DNA of 64,000 nucleotides from [Clostridium] aminophilum DSM 10710 (GCF_000711825.1 NZ_JONJ01000003.1:1-64000), one strand, 5' to 3'; positions 24,358 through 33,992 are shown, numbered from the stretch's first letter. The notes: generated from the sequence alone by a model not told the origin. Program-made: numbers and translations.

Positions 24358-25436
24358 CATTTTGTCAGAAGACCAAGCTGACGGTAGATGATGGACGGGA
24401 TGGTCAGGAGAGGAGCCTGCTGACAGACAGCGCCGATCTTGTATGCTTCCATCGGCATTCCGTAGACAACACAGGTCTCTTTGTCCTGGCCGATGGTAAA
24501 AGCACCGTTCTTGCGCATACGAAGAAGGCCGGCCGCTCCGTCGGAGCCCATTCCCGTGAGAATCACGCCGATTGCCTGATCACGGGCGTTCTGTGCGACG
24601 GAGTTAAAGAGCACGTCGACGGACGGCGCGTGACCGTTCACCTTTTCCTCGATGGTACAGGAGACGAAATACTCGGTTCCGCGTTTTACCAGACGCATCT
24701 GGTAACCGCCGGGCGCGATCAGCATCAGTCCCTGACGGACTTTGTCACCGTTTTTGGCTTCCCGGACTTCCATTTTCAGGATTTTGTTCAGACGCTCCGC
24801 ATACATGGCGGTAAATCCGGCCGGCATATGCTGTGTAATTACAACGCCCGGCATATTGGCCGGGAAATTGCGGACGACGTCCAGAATCGCTTCCGTGCCG
24901 CCGGTGGAGGCGCCGATCGCGACAATCTTGTTTTCGCCGGCAAAATGCTCCATGGTCCGCGGTGTTGGTGTCTGCAGCTGTCTGGCTTCCATGGTGGTTG
25001 CCGGAGCGGAAGAGACCGTGCCGCGCGGCATGCGGACGCGGGAATTCGAAGCGATCAGGAGCTTCGGAAGGAGGGTGCTCACAAACTGTTTGGATGTGAT
25101 CTCGTCTTTGACATCCGGTTTGCGGACAAAGTCGACCGCTCCGACTTCGAGTGCATCGAACACGCGGAGATTGAGAGAGGAGACGAGAATCACCGGAACC
25201 GGATATTTCGGAAGAAATTTTCTCAGGAAATCGGGACCGGTCATTCCCGGCATTTCGATATCGAGCGTAACAACATCCGGTTTCAGCTGGGGAATCTGGC
25301 GCTCGGCGTCAAAGGCATTGATGGCATGGCCGATCACCTCAAAACGCGGACTCTGCCCAATGGATTTGATGAGAAAGTTTCGGAATACCATTGAGTCATC
25401 GACGACAAATACCCTGATTTTTTTGTTAAGATCCAT
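24357..25436 (-). CDS. cheB: Chemotaxis protein-glutamate methylesterase CheB
   Basis: About 359 residues. Receiver domain 1-125 with acidic pair DD (13-14) and phospho-acceptor Asp59 (VVTLDIEMPGM), a short linker, then the methylesterase domain with the catalytic Ser177 (GASTGG), His203 (TQHMPAGF) and Asp299 (GMGSDG). CheB removes methyl groups from chemoreceptors for adaptation. Start 25436 follows GGAGGG by seven bases; an upstream in-frame start at 25460 lacks a site. It is downstream of cheR but separated by a hairpin and 195 bases, so it may be separately controlled. Confidence 0.95.
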   Translation of the reverse strand: MDLNKKIRVFVVDDSMVFRNFLIKSIGQSPRFEVIGHAINAFDAERQIPQLKPDVVTLDIEMPGMTGPDFLRKFLPKYPVPVILVSSLNLRVFDALEVGAVDFVRKPDVKDEITSKQFVSTLLPKLLIASNSRVRMPRGTVSSAPATTMEARQLQTPTPRTMEHFAGENKIVAIGASTGGTEAILDVVRNFPANMPGVVITQHMPAGFTAMYAERLNKILKMEVREAKNGDKVRQGLMLIAPGGYQMRLVKRGTEYFVSCTIEEKVNGHAPSVDVLFNSVAQNARDQAIGVILTGMGSDGAAGLLRMRKNGAFTIGQDKETCVVYGMPMEAYKIGAVCQQAPLLTIPSIIYRQLGLLTK

Positions 25437-25500
25437 AGTTTGCCCTCCAGGCTCAGGCACGAGTCAGTATAATCTGAGTTCGTATCTGAGTCGTCAATCG

Positions 25501-25525
25501 AAGTTTGAATGGTTTTTTCAAACTT
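25501..25525. promoter_or_regulatory. Inverted repeat in the cheR-cheB gap
   Basis: AAGTTTGAA and TTCAAACTT, nine-base perfect arms with a seven-base loop, 65 bases before the cheB start. Leftward, TTGACG (25490) and TATACT or GATTAT boxes follow at imperfect spacing, so a cheB promoter with an operator is possible. Confidence 0.4.
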
Positions 25526-25601
25526 ATGTCCTACAGGAGTCAGGCAGTCAGGCCTGCCTGTACCATGTTGTTTTGTTACCTTGATTCGTTATCTTGACAA
25601 A

Positions 25602-25628
25602 AGCCGGCCGAAGTTATCGGCCGGCAAA
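25602..25628 (-). terminator. Terminator after cheR
   Basis: GCCGGCCG and CGGCCGGC arms around a short loop; leftward it is followed by TTTTGTC. Located just after the cheR stop. Confidence 0.75.
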
Positions 25629-25631
25629 TGA

Positions 25632-26444
25632 TTATTTCTTCTGATAAATGGCAGGTTCGATGTACGCATACGGACAGGTCTGCTTTGTCAGTCCCTCCGA
25701 GTGACCGATGAAGAACCAACCGCCCGGTACAGTAACCTGATAGAAACGGTTCACCAGAGCATCTTTTGTCGGCTGATCGAAATAGATCATGACATTGCGG
25801 CAGAAGATGAGGTCGAACGGTCTCTTCCAGTGCGGTGTATCAAGAAGATTAAACGGCCGGAAAATCACATTATTGCGGATGTCCGGACTGATGGTTAAGT
25901 TGCCATCCGGCTTCTTGACGAAATACTTGCTCTGCCATGCCGGCGGAAGCTTGGAAATGCTGTCCATGCCATAGACCGGATTCATGGCGGAATTCAGGAT
26001 GTTCTGGGAAATATCGGTCGCAAGAATGCGAAGATCCCAATTGCCCTGCTTTCTCGCAAAATACTCCTTCAAATACATTGAAATTGTATATGGTTCTTCT
26101 CCGGAAGAGCAGCCGGCACTCCAGATCGAGAGACATTTATCTCCCTGATGACGTTTTTCAAGCTCGGGGAGAATAATATTCTGGAGAAAATCGAAGTGCT
26201 CTTTTTCGCGGAGAAAATAAGTGTAGTTGGTCGTGAGCTTATTGAGCATTCCGGAGATCAGCTCCTTGTTCTGCCCACGAAGAATTTCCTCGACATAGTC
26301 GTGAAAACCATCGAAACCTTCCGCCGTCACTGTGTTGGAGAGACGGCTTACGATCAGCTGCTTTTTGTTGTGCAGATCGATTCCGAAGCATTTGCGAATG
26401 TATGTATGCAAACGCTGAAAATCCTCATCCGTAAAACCCTGCAT
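25632..26444 (-). CDS. cheR: Chemoreceptor methyltransferase CheR
   Basis: 270 residues. N-terminal helical domain (DEDFQRLHTYIRKCFGIDL) and a Rossmann-like methyltransferase with the SAM-binding SIWSAGCSSGEEPYTISM, followed by RILATDIS and FCRNVMIYFD, all typical CheR motifs. It methylates receptor glutamates using S-adenosylmethionine. It follows cheW by 12 bases in the leftward cheA-cheW-cheR run. Confidence 0.96.
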   Translation of the reverse strand: MQGFTDEDFQRLHTYIRKCFGIDLHNKKQLIVSRLSNTVTAEGFDGFHDYVEEILRGQNKELISGMLNKLTTNYTYFLREKEHFDFLQNIILPELEKRHQGDKCLSIWSAGCSSGEEPYTISMYLKEYFARKQGNWDLRILATDISQNILNSAMNPVYGMDSISKLPPAWQSKYFVKKPDGNLTISPDIRNNVIFRPFNLLDTPHWKRPFDLIFCRNVMIYFDQPTKDALVNRFYQVTVPGGWFFIGHSEGLTKQTCPYAYIEPAIYQKK

Positions 26445-26456
26445 TTATTATCCTCA

Positions 26457-26951
26457 TTACATCATTCTGCTTGCGACCAGTGAATCGCAGTCGAATGACA
26501 TGCATACTGTACCGTCATCCATGTTGATCATTCCGTTGAGGAGCTTTCTCTGGTTCTTCACCGGAATCGGATGAACATTGTCCATGTTGATGTCTACGAC
26601 CTGACGCACGGTATCAACGACGATACCGATCGCGGTGTCCTGAATATTCAGCACGATGATACAGGTCTTGGAAGTATATTCAATTGCATCAGAGCCCATC
26701 AGGAGACGGATATCGACGATCGGGAGGATCTGACCGCGCAGGTTGATGATTCCCTTGACATAGTCCGGAACCAGCGGAAGCTCGGTGATCGAGTGATCAT
26801 TGATGATCTCAATGACGTGCTCGGTGCTGATGAACAGGATCAGGTCAGAAGACTCGAAGGTGAGGCAGCGGACGAAATTGCCGGATTCCTCTTTGGCGAT
26901 CTCGTCTTCCTCATTCACGAACTCTTCCTGTGTATTGATCTCTTCAGTCAT
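26457..26951 (-). CDS. cheW: Chemotaxis coupling protein CheW
   Basis: 164 residues with a CheW/SH3-like fold: RCLTFESSDLILFISTEHV, PDYVKGIINLRGQILPIVDI (the signature N-LRG-I-PV) and VDTVRQVVDINMDNVHP. An acidic N-terminal extension of about 20 residues is present. CheW links receptors to CheA. It lies between cheA and cheR with 14- and 12-base gaps. Confidence 0.95.
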   Translation of the reverse strand: MTEEINTQEEFVNEEDEIAKEESGNFVRCLTFESSDLILFISTEHVIEIINDHSITELPLVPDYVKGIINLRGQILPIVDIRLLMGSDAIEYTSKTCIIVLNIQDTAIGIVVDTVRQVVDINMDNVHPIPVKNQRKLLNGMINMDDGTVCMSFDCDSLVASRMM

Positions 26952-26965
26952 GTCAGGTTCTCCTT

Positions 26966-29101
26966 TCAGGAATTTCCAAGGGCAGCATTGTAAATACCAA
27001 TGATGTCCAGGATGATACTGATTGTACCGTCGCCGAGGATGGTACAGCCGTTGATTCCGCTGCTCTTCAGGTCATAATTTGCAAGATACTGCGGAAGCGG
27101 TTTTACTACTACCTGCTGTTCGCCGATCAGCTCGTCTGCATACAGGCAACAGGAGCGGTCAGCAGCTTCAACCCAGATCAGGATGCCGTCCTTCATATCG
27201 GTATGACGGCTCTGAATGTTATAGAAGCTGTTCAGGCGAATGATCGGGTAGAATTCGCCGAGACGTTCCACCATCTCGTTGCCGTTGTCATCGTGGATGA
27301 TGTCGTCTTCCGTGATCTTGAACGACTGGCGGATATTTGCGATCGGAATGGTAAATGTGGTATTGCCCACAGAAACCTTCATTCCGTCCACGATCGCCAG
27401 AGTCAGCGGAATCTTCAGTGTAATGGTGGTTCCGCGTCCCTTTTCGGACTCCAGACTGATGGCACCGCCGACAGACTCGACGTTCTTCTTTACAACGTCC
27501 ATGCCGACGCCACGGCCGGAATATTCGGTAACTTCCTTGTTGGTGGAGAAACCGGCCATCATGATCAGGCCGAGAGCCTCCCTCTTGGAATACTGCTCAC
27601 GCGGCTTGGTGAGAATGCCCTTCTCCTCTGCTTTATCGAGAAGTTTCTCCGGATCCATTCCGTATCCGTCATCCTTTACGGAGATAACGACCTCGGAAGA
27701 AGTATGGGAAGCGGAGAGTACCAGTTCACCCTGCGGATCCTTGCCGGCAGCGATACGCTCCTGGGCCGTCTCTTCAATACCATGGTCCATGGAGTTGCGG
27801 ACGATATGCATGATCGGGTCCTGAATGGAGTCGATGATGGTCTTATCTACTTCGGTGTCTTCACCGATGATGGTCAGTCTTACGTCCTTGTTCAGCTTGG
27901 ACTTCATATCGCGGACGATACGGTTCATCTTCTGGAATACACCGGAGATGGAGACCATTCGAAGGGACATGGAGATATCCTGAAGATCGTCGGTCAGCTT
28001 GCGCAGCTGGCGGGCGGATTTCATAAAGCTGTCCAGAGATTCCGACGGAAGCAGCTGGAGAGCAGGAGAGGATGTAACCATGGACTCGGTGATAACAATC
28101 TCGCCGACGAGATCGTTCAGCGCATCGAGCTTCTGAAGGTTTACGGAAATCAGGGACTGCTTAACCGGACCGTTGGATTTTGCAGCGGCAGCCGGTTTAT
28201 CCTCTGCTTTTGCAGCCGGCTTCGGAGCCGGGGCAGCCGGTTTCGGAGCCTCCGCCTTCGGAGCTTCCGGTTTCGGAGCTTCCGGAGCAGCAGCGACTTC
28301 ATTTTCCGGTTTTTCCTCTGCCTTCGGGGCATCGATTACTTCAAAATTCTTGATATGGCCCTGAGTGGAAAGAACCTCCTCAGCGGCACTTGCGGTATCG
28401 AGAGAATCGAATGCAAGGAAGAAACCATCTTCGATGATCATCTTGGAAGCATCCGGATTGGCATCCATGTCTTCCGGATAATAGCGGAAGCCCATATCGT
28501 TCTCTTTCAGAGCATTTACGATCATGAATGCACGGAGGTTTTCCATGCCGATTCCGTCCTCGAGCCAGATATGGATAAATACCTGTGCGGTCGGATCATT
28601 CGGCAGCTTCTGACCAGCAGCGGCAGCAGCCGGAGCACTGCCTCCCTCGGCAGCAGGAGCTGCCTCGCCGCCTTCTGCAGCCACTTCATCTGCTTTCAGG
28701 CGTGCCAGGAAGTCATCGATATGCTTCTGGAATTCTGCGATATCTGTGGTGAGTTCTTCTCCGTTCTCTACCTTTGCAACTTCTCCGCGAAGATAGTCTT
28801 CGGAACGGAACATCAGATCGAACAGAGCTTTCTTCTGATCCGGATTCAGATAGTCAATACCCTTATCACGGATAAAGAAGAAGAGATCTTCGATGCGATG
28901 GGCGATGACAGAGACCGTGTTGAATTCCATCATGGCACTGGATCCTTTGATCGTATGCATGATACGGAAAATCTCATTTACGTCATCTGTGGAGAAGTCG
29001 GCAACCTTTTCGTCTGCAACAAGCATCTCATCAAGTCGGTCAAGAAGACCGTTTGTCTCGAATAGATACGTGTCCAGCATACCTTCCATTTCACTAGTCA
29101 T
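26966..29101 (-). CDS. cheA: Chemotaxis sensor histidine kinase CheA
   Basis: 711 residues with full domain order: Hpt with phospho-His49 (IMHTIKGSSAMM), a CheY-binding region ~170-265, an Ala/Pro/Lys-rich linker ~270-315 (PKPEAPKAEAPKPAAPAPKP), dimerisation helices ~320-385, an HATPase domain with HIVRNSMDHGIE (N box), DDGYGMD (G1) and GRGVGMDVV (G2), and a C-terminal CheW-like domain ~565-700. It phosphorylates CheY and CheB. GGTGG precedes the ATG. A sigma-28-like promoter is at 29149. Confidence 0.97.
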   Translation of the reverse strand: MTSEMEGMLDTYLFETNGLLDRLDEMLVADEKVADFSTDDVNEIFRIMHTIKGSSAMMEFNTVSVIAHRIEDLFFFIRDKGIDYLNPDQKKALFDLMFRSEDYLRGEVAKVENGEELTTDIAEFQKHIDDFLARLKADEVAAEGGEAAPAAEGGSAPAAAAAGQKLPNDPTAQVFIHIWLEDGIGMENLRAFMIVNALKENDMGFRYYPEDMDANPDASKMIIEDGFFLAFDSLDTASAAEEVLSTQGHIKNFEVIDAPKAEEKPENEVAAAPEAPKPEAPKAEAPKPAAPAPKPAAKAEDKPAAAAKSNGPVKQSLISVNLQKLDALNDLVGEIVITESMVTSSPALQLLPSESLDSFMKSARQLRKLTDDLQDISMSLRMVSISGVFQKMNRIVRDMKSKLNKDVRLTIIGEDTEVDKTIIDSIQDPIMHIVRNSMDHGIEETAQERIAAGKDPQGELVLSASHTSSEVVISVKDDGYGMDPEKLLDKAEEKGILTKPREQYSKREALGLIMMAGFSTNKEVTEYSGRGVGMDVVKKNVESVGGAISLESEKGRGTTITLKIPLTLAIVDGMKVSVGNTTFTIPIANIRQSFKITEDDIIHDDNGNEMVERLGEFYPIIRLNSFYNIQSRHTDMKDGILIWVEAADRSCCLYADELIGEQQVVVKPLPQYLANYDLKSSGINGCTILGDGTISIILDIIGIYNAALGNS

Positions 29102-29148
29102 GTATTTCTACCACCTTTTAGTATCAAATTGTCGAATCAACAGTATAC

Positions 29149-29175
29149 ATTTCGTCGGTACAATTAAAAAAATAA
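29149..29175 (-). promoter_or_regulatory. Sigma-28-like promoter of cheA
   Basis: Leftward TTAT (29175-29172), 15 bases, GACGAAAT (29156-29149). It matches the recurring pattern of this window at 7 of 8 positions in the -10 part and overlaps the T tract of the flgB terminator. Confidence 0.5.
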
Positions 29176-29198
29176 GAGCAATCTGAAAAATGGCTCTT
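29164..29198 (-). terminator. Terminator of flgB
   Basis: Leftward AAGAGC, a 13-base loop, GCTCTT, then A and seven T. It lies 35 bases after the flgB stop, so flgB is a single-gene transcript. Confidence 0.75.
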
Positions 29199-29232
29199 CT
29201 CTATAATGAAAATGAGCAATTATACCCTGCTA

Positions 29233-29628
29233 TCAGAAGCCTTTGACCGAGGCGCGGAGACGGTTCAGATCGTTGTTGATGGACTGAACCATGTACTGAT
29301 ATTCATAAGCCGTTTTGACCAGATCCACCTGTTCCTGATCCATGTCCACATTGTTGCCGTCCAGTCTTGTCGACTCGGCGTTTGTGATGTGGATCGACGG
29401 ACGGTTGGAGGAAATAGCCTGGGCTACAGCCTGTTCGCCTTTGGCGGTCTGAGCTGCGCGAATGCTTTTTGCCAGTGTGTCTTCAAAGGTCATGTAGCGC
29501 GATTTGTAGCCGGGCGTGTCGACATTTGCAATGTTGTTCAGCGTGATGTTCTGGCGGCCCCACAGGTAATCCAGCGTTCGCTCGGAGAGGGCAACGCCGT
29601 TTCCATACAATCCGAATAAATTGACCAT
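29233..29628 (-). CDS. flgB: Flagellar rod protein FlgB
   Basis: 131 residues with the N-terminal rod motif RTLDYLWGRQNITLNNIANV-DTPGYK and a C-terminal helix MVQSINNDLNRLRAS, the FlgB hallmark. FlgB is the proximal rod subunit around the MS ring. It is normally first in flgB-flgC-fliE; here it stands alone on the opposite strand, 21.6 kb from flgC and 8.5 kb from fliE, with its own promoter and terminator. Confidence 0.95.
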   Translation of the reverse strand: MVNLFGLYGNGVALSERTLDYLWGRQNITLNNIANVDTPGYKSRYMTFEDTLAKSIRAAQTAKGEQAVAQAISSNRPSIHITNAESTRLDGNNVDMDQEQVDLVKTAYEYQYMVQSINNDLNRLRASVKGF

Positions 29629-29756
29629 ATGACCGATCCTTTCCTTTTATATATAGTTTCGAGTGCCGGTTTCCATATCTGAAAATGACCTCATATGCAG
29701 GGAGGGAACTGCAACGCGGAACCGTATGCAGAATCCAATCCATGCGATCAATATGA

Positions 29757-29784
29757 ATATCGTCCATAATCATATTTATTATAA
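29757..29784 (-). promoter_or_regulatory. Sigma-28-like promoter of flgB
   Basis: Leftward TTAT (29784-29781), 16 bases, GACGATAT (29764-29757), about 130 bases before the flgB start. Part of the shared promoter pattern. The rest of the 354-base gap between flgB and the chemoreceptor at 29983 holds only this and the divergent promoter at 29914. Confidence 0.55.
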
Positions 29785-29913
29785 TATAATATATGAAAAA
29801 TTGAAAAGAAAGTAAAAGGCAAGTGCGTGAACTTTATGGGGAAAAGAGCGGAAAGAACGCGAAAGAAGGAAAAAAACGACGTTGTTTTCAGAAAAAAGAA
29901 ATCATAACGCGTC

Positions 29914-29940
29914 TTATATTCTCGGTTGCACTGTCGATGA
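29914..29940 (+). promoter_or_regulatory. Sigma-28-like promoter of the chemoreceptor at 29983
   Basis: TTAT (29914-29917), 15 bases, GTCGATGA (29933-29940), 43 bases before the start codon. Confidence 0.55.
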
Positions 29941-29982
29941 ATAAGTGTGGAAACTTGATCATACTATTAAGGAGTGTATCAT

Positions 29983-32463
29983 ATGAAAAAAATGAAGCAC
30001 AGCAGTTTAAAGCAGAAAGGCGGTTTCCGTAATATGGGAATCGGGGCAAGGCTCTCCGCGGTAATCGGCGGTACCATTCTTGTCTGCCTGATTGTTATGA
30101 CAGTGATCGTAACGACGGTTGCATCCAACGCAATCGGAAGGATTACCGAGTCAGAAATGTACAGCATTTCGGAAGGAAACGGTGTACGCATCCGGTCAGT
30201 GATCGAGGTGACGAACAGTATCCGGCAGCAGATGAAGAATGCGCTGAAGGAGATGTATGAGACCCCGGATGTTGACCTGACGGAAGAAGGCGGACACGTA
30301 TTTACCAGCCGCGTGACCGGAGATCCGATTTCCGAAGGACGTTATGAAGCGGAAAAAATCATGATCAATACCATGAATTCCGTTATTTCCGCATCGGACG
30401 AAAATTACATTTACGGTATGGGTGTATTCTTTGAACCGAACGCGTTTTCCGCAGGCTCTTCCAAATATGCCCTGTATGTGGACCGCAATGATTACGCCAA
30501 CAAAACAGTCGAGAATCTGGACTACAGCGAGTACAGCCAGAAAGATTATTATACCACTCCGCAGAAGACCGAATACTTCGGAACCACAAAGATTTACGAA
30601 GATTCCAACGGCGTAAAGATGTTCACAATTTTTTATCCGTTTAATGATGCAAGCGGCAAGTTCGCCGGTATTGTCATGATGGATATTGACGCCAATGTAT
30701 TTGATAAGCTGGAAGCAGAGAATGAGAACTATCCGTCCATGTATGCGAATGTCATCAATGAGGACATGAACATTCTTTTCTCCACACATACCAACGTTAT
30801 CGGTAAAGACTTCAAGGATACCGTGTCGGAGGATGCTTTTGCGAAGATATCCGAGGGACTGAAGACCGGAAAGAGATTTAATGTCACAACCTCTTCCAGT
30901 TCCGGAACGGTTATGAGATATTACGCTCCGATTGACATGGGTAGAATTACCTTTTGGGTTCAGACCGCACTTCCGCTGTCGGAGTACAATGCGACCATGG
31001 CCCGTCTGCGCACCATTATCCTTTGCGTATCGGCAGTGATCGTAATTCTCCTGATTGTGCTGGCATACCGGTTTATTTCTTTGGCTCTGAAACCGCTGAA
31101 CACCATCAGCGATGTGGCTGAGAATGTATCGAGAGGTGTATTTAATCTTGATTTCAACTATGACCGCGACGATGAGATCGGAAAAGCGATCAGCGCACTG
31201 CGCGATGTTGTGACCAGAATCCGCGGAATTGTATCGGATCTGAATGAAAAGCTGAACGAAGTTGCAAAGGGAAATTTTGCGCTGGATCTGAATGACAACG
31301 GAACTTATATCGGTGAGTTTGCTCCACTTCTGGATGCCCTCAACACGATTACCGATGATCTGAACCAGACCATGGTAGAGATTAAGTCTGCATCCGGACA
31401 GGTTAACAACGGAGCAGAGCAGGTATCCGACGGAGCACAGGCTCTTGCACAGGGTGCAACCGAGCAGGCGTCCTCTGTCGAGGAACTTTCCGCGACCATG
31501 AACGAGATCTCCACGAAGGTCAGCGAGACTGCCGAGAAGGCAAAGAATGCGATGGAACTCAGCAAGAGAGCGGGCAGTTCCATGGAGATCAGCAACGCGA
31601 AGATGGGCGAGATGAGCGATGCGATGGCCGACATCATTCAGAAGTCGGAAGAGATCGGCAAGATTATCAAGACCATCGATGACATTGCGTTCCAGACCAA
31701 TATCCTTTCCCTGAATGCGGCGATCGAAGCTGCACGCGCAGGATCTGCGGGCAAGGGCTTTGCCGTTGTTGCAGATGAGGTTGGAAACCTTGCGAAGAAG
31801 TCTCAGGAGGCTGCACAGAATACTGCGGTCCTCATTGAGCAGACGGTAGAATCCGTTCACCGCGGTGGCGAGATCACCAGAGAAACCGCGGAATCTCTTG
31901 ATTCTGTAGCAGAAAGCTCCCGTCAGATCACATCGCTTGTCGAGGAGATTTCCGAGGCATCGAATGAGCAGGCGAAGGGTGTATCCCAGGTATCTCTCGG
32001 TATCGACCAGATCTCCTCTGTCGTACAGACCAACTCTGCGACAGCGGAAGAGAGCGCAGCGGCATCCGAGGAGCTCTCCAGCCAGGCAAATATCATGAAC
32101 GGACTGGTTTCCAGATTCACGCTGAAGACAGGTTCCGGAAGCTTTTCCAAGAAGCCGGCTGCAAAGACGATCGACATGAGTCCGTCACCGGAGCAGGCTG
32201 AGTCTGCGCCGAAGACAGACAGCTTCAAGAGCACTTCAAGTTTTGCGCCGAAGAGCAGCTTTACCTCTTCCTCCAGCGCACCGAAGACCAGCAGTTTCTC
32301 CAAGCCGGCAAGTAAGCCTACTCCGGCACCGAAACCGGCTCCGGTTATGACTCCGGCTCCGGTTGATGATATCGATTACGATAATCTTGATTTTCATGAG
32401 CTTGACGGCAAAAATTTATGGGATGAATCTTATACCCAGACAAATGGAGCCGATAAGTATTAA
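29983..32463 (+). CDS. Methyl-accepting chemotaxis protein with large periplasmic-type sensor
   Basis: About 826 residues: N-terminal membrane helix ~20-47 ([20 protein letters not shown]), an extracellular dCache-like sensor ~50-320, second membrane helix ~335-358 ([20 protein letters not shown]), HAMP ~360-415, and the MA signalling domain with the hairpin tip [21 protein letters not shown] Ser/Pro/Lys-rich tail of ~120 residues ends [14 protein letters not shown]. It senses an unknown ligand and signals to CheA. Start 29983 follows AAGGAG by nine bases; the in-frame GTG at 29974 abuts that site. Confidence 0.93.
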   Translation: MKKMKHSSLKQKGGFRNMGIGARLSAVIGGTILVCLIVMTVIVTTVASNAIGRITESEMYSISEGNGVRIRSVIEVTNSIRQQMKNALKEMYETPDVDLTEEGGHVFTSRVTGDPISEGRYEAEKIMINTMNSVISASDENYIYGMGVFFEPNAFSAGSSKYALYVDRNDYANKTVENLDYSEYSQKDYYTTPQKTEYFGTTKIYEDSNGVKMFTIFYPFNDASGKFAGIVMMDIDANVFDKLEAENENYPSMYANVINEDMNILFSTHTNVIGKDFKDTVSEDAFAKISEGLKTGKRFNVTTSSSSGTVMRYYAPIDMGRITFWVQTALPLSEYNATMARLRTIILCVSAVIVILLIVLAYRFISLALKPLNTISDVAENVSRGVFNLDFNYDRDDEIGKAISALRDVVTRIRGIVSDLNEKLNEVAKGNFALDLNDNGTYIGEFAPLLDALNTITDDLNQTMVEIKSASGQVNNGAEQVSDGAQALAQGATEQASSVEELSATMNEISTKVSETAEKAKNAMELSKRAGSSMEISNAKMGEMSDAMADIIQKSEEIGKIIKTIDDIAFQTNILSLNAAIEAARAGSAGKGFAVVADEVGNLAKKSQEAAQNTAVLIEQTVESVHRGGEITRETAESLDSVAESSRQITSLVEEISEASNEQAKGVSQVSLGIDQISSVVQTNSATAEESAAASEELSSQANIMNGLVSRFTLKTGSGSFSKKPAAKTIDMSPSPEQAESAPKTDSFKSTSSFAPKSSFTSSSSAPKTSSFSKPASKPTPAPKPAPVMTPAPVDDIDYDNLDFHELDGKNLWDESYTQTNGADKY

Positions 32464-32500
32464 GTAAAGCGAATTCGTTTTACATAAACATCCCCAGAAG

Positions 32501-32546
32501 ACAGCCGCGTTTTATGTGCTACCCTAAAGCACAGCGGCTGTCTCTT
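32501..32546 (+). terminator. Terminator after the chemoreceptor
   Basis: GACAGCCGC and GCGGCTGTC arms followed by TCTTTATG. It is fused to the palindrome at 32543. Confidence 0.55.
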
Positions 32547-32589
32547 TATGTCTGGATAGATTTCTTTGAAATCTATCCAGACATAAAGA
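32543..32589. repeat. Perfect 22-base-arm palindrome
   Basis: Bases 32543-32564 are the exact reverse complement of 32568-32589, with a TTT centre. The hairpin would have 22 perfect pairs (TCTTTATGTCTGG at the base). Confidence 0.85.
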
Positions 32590-32825
32590 CGCTCCGCGGG
32601 ATGCGCACGCCGCTGTAAGCAAATTCACTAAGCTCGAAAAGACCTCGCTAAGTGAATTTCCATGGCACGCACTAAGCTCGAAAAGACCAGCCGCAGCACG
32701 CTATTTCACTTGGATATAAAGAACCCCCGACGTTTCCGCGCCGGGGGGTTCTGCGCCATGAGCATCCCGTCTAACGATTCTATGGCACAAAAACAGCCGC
32801 TGCAGAATCTGCAGCGGCTGAAATA
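32590..32825. other. Repeat-rich non-coding stretch
   Basis: No gene is seen. It contains AAATTCACTAAGC (32617-32629) and GCTAAGTGAATTT (32647-32659), an imperfect inverted pair; a 19-base direct repeat starting CACTAAGCTCGAAAAG at 32622 and again at 32668; GAACCCCC paired with GGGGGTTC around 32720-32751; and the terminator at 32791. The cluster resembles interspersed palindromic repeat sequence. Confidence 0.6.
32791..32821 (-). terminator. Terminator of the SH3/membrane protein gene
   Basis: CAGCCGCTGCAG and CTGCAGCGGCTG are perfect 12-base arms with an AAT loop; leftward they are followed by TTTTTGTG. It sits directly after the stop of the gene at 32826. Confidence 0.85.
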
Positions 32826-33914
32826 TTATCCTTCTTCGTCTTCCTGGCCTTTTTTCTTTTTCTTTTTGCCAATCGGAAGTTTCGGTAATTTGATTTTGAG
32901 TTTGCCTTTTTTCTTTTTCTTCTTGCCGGATCCGTCTTCCTCATCGGAATCGTTTTCCTGCTTTTTGCCTTTCTTCTTCGCTTTCTTTCCGCCGGCGCCC
33001 TTACCGCCTCCGTCATCACCTTCCGATGACGGCTTCTTGCGGATGCGGACTTTCTTGGAAACGATGAGAAGTCCTGCAACGACAGCCTCCAGCAGAATGA
33101 TGGTCAGAGAACCTAACGCGTAGGAGAGAATCGAGAATCCGCCGCCGCTCTTTTCCGATCCGGATGCGGTAGCGCTTGTTCCGTCACTGTTCGTGATCTG
33201 TACGGTATCGTCGTTGGTTCCGTTATCTACCGGATTCCCGTTTTCGTCGGTTTCAGCCTCCGCGCTTTCATCTTCCGCGCTGCTCTCACTGTCGGCCTCA
33301 TCAGAGGTTTTTGAATTTGCAGCTCTGGTGTGGCTGGCGGCCTCTGCGGCATCCATCTCTTCTTTGGATACATTGTTGAAGGTGATCGGTGTACCGGCGC
33401 CATCGACTTTCACAAATTGATTGCCCCAGCTTCCGTTCTGGCGAAGACGTTCGGCCTCCTCGCGTGCGGAACTGATGCTGACTTTCGCCGTTCCTGCCGA
33501 GAGATTGACGTATCCGCCCTTCAGATCCGCGTATGAGGTATATCCCCAGACAACGCCGTTGGGCTCTGTGACTTCACCGGTAATATGGAGCAATGTTCCC
33601 GACGGAACTGCAATGCTGATGCTGAGAGGGCTGAGAGCAGATGCATCCTGATGAATCTGCAGACCGTCCGGTGCGGCAACCTGAATATAGTAGTCGACCG
33701 GCGGTTCCTTGCTGGCTTCTTCTGTTGCGGCTTCACCGCCTTCCGCCTCGCCGCTTTCCGCTGTGTCCTCTTCGGACTCTTCTGCATTTTCTGCGGATTC
33801 AGCTTCCTGTTCTGTCGCGGCTTCTGTCTCATCTGCGCGAATCGTTGCGGGAGAGGCGAGACAGATAGCGGCGGCACTGAGCAGGATCAAAGATCTTCTT
33901 GATCGCTTTTTCAT
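32826..33914 (-). CDS. Secreted-type SH3-domain protein with one membrane helix, unknown role
   Basis: About 362 residues: signal peptide (KRSRRSLILLSAAAICLAS), an acidic Glu/Ala linker ~30-75, a bacterial SH3-like domain ~78-165 (YYIQVAAPDGLQIHQDASAL ... GVVWGYTSYADLKGGYV), a second acidic linker, a membrane helix ~265-292 (ILSYALGSLTIILLEAVVAG) and a Lys-rich cytoplasmic tail (KLKIKLPKLPIGKKKKKKG). Start 33914 is chosen for its signal peptide, although AAGGAG is 14 bases away; a TTG at 33938 is the alternative. The sigma-28-like promoter at 33966 suggests a motility role. SH3b domains usually bind cell wall. Confidence 0.75.
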   Translation of the reverse strand: MKKRSRRSLILLSAAAICLASPATIRADETEAATEQEAESAENAEESEEDTAESGEAEGGEAATEEASKEPPVDYYIQVAAPDGLQIHQDASALSPLSISIAVPSGTLLHITGEVTEPNGVVWGYTSYADLKGGYVNLSAGTAKVSISSAREEAERLRQNGSWGNQFVKVDGAGTPITFNNVSKEEMDAAEAASHTRAANSKTSDEADSESSAEDESAEAETDENGNPVDNGTNDDTVQITNSDGTSATASGSEKSGGGFSILSYALGSLTIILLEAVVAGLLIVSKKVRIRKKPSSEGDDGGGKGAGGKKAKKKGKKQENDSDEEDGSGKKKKKKGKLKIKLPKLPIGKKKKKKGQEDEEG

Positions 33915-33965
33915 AGTTCCGTAGCTGGCTCCTTCCAAATGATAAAATTCCTCTTTTCCTTATTC

Positions 33966-33992
33966 CTTTCGGCGCAAAATGTACAATCATAA
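33966..33992 (-). promoter_or_regulatory. Sigma-28-like promoter of the SH3/membrane protein
   Basis: Leftward TTAT (33992-33989), 15 bases, GCCGAAAG (33973-33966), 52 bases before the preferred start. Confidence 0.45.

Noticed and set aside
27203-29065. A 620-codon open frame opposite cheA
   Set aside because: It is the antisense shadow of cheA, with no known motif and no ribosome site; cheA domains are complete on the other strand.
30196-31860. A 554-codon open frame opposite the chemoreceptor
   Set aside because: Antisense of conserved HAMP/MA sequence; composition is typical of reversed coding DNA.
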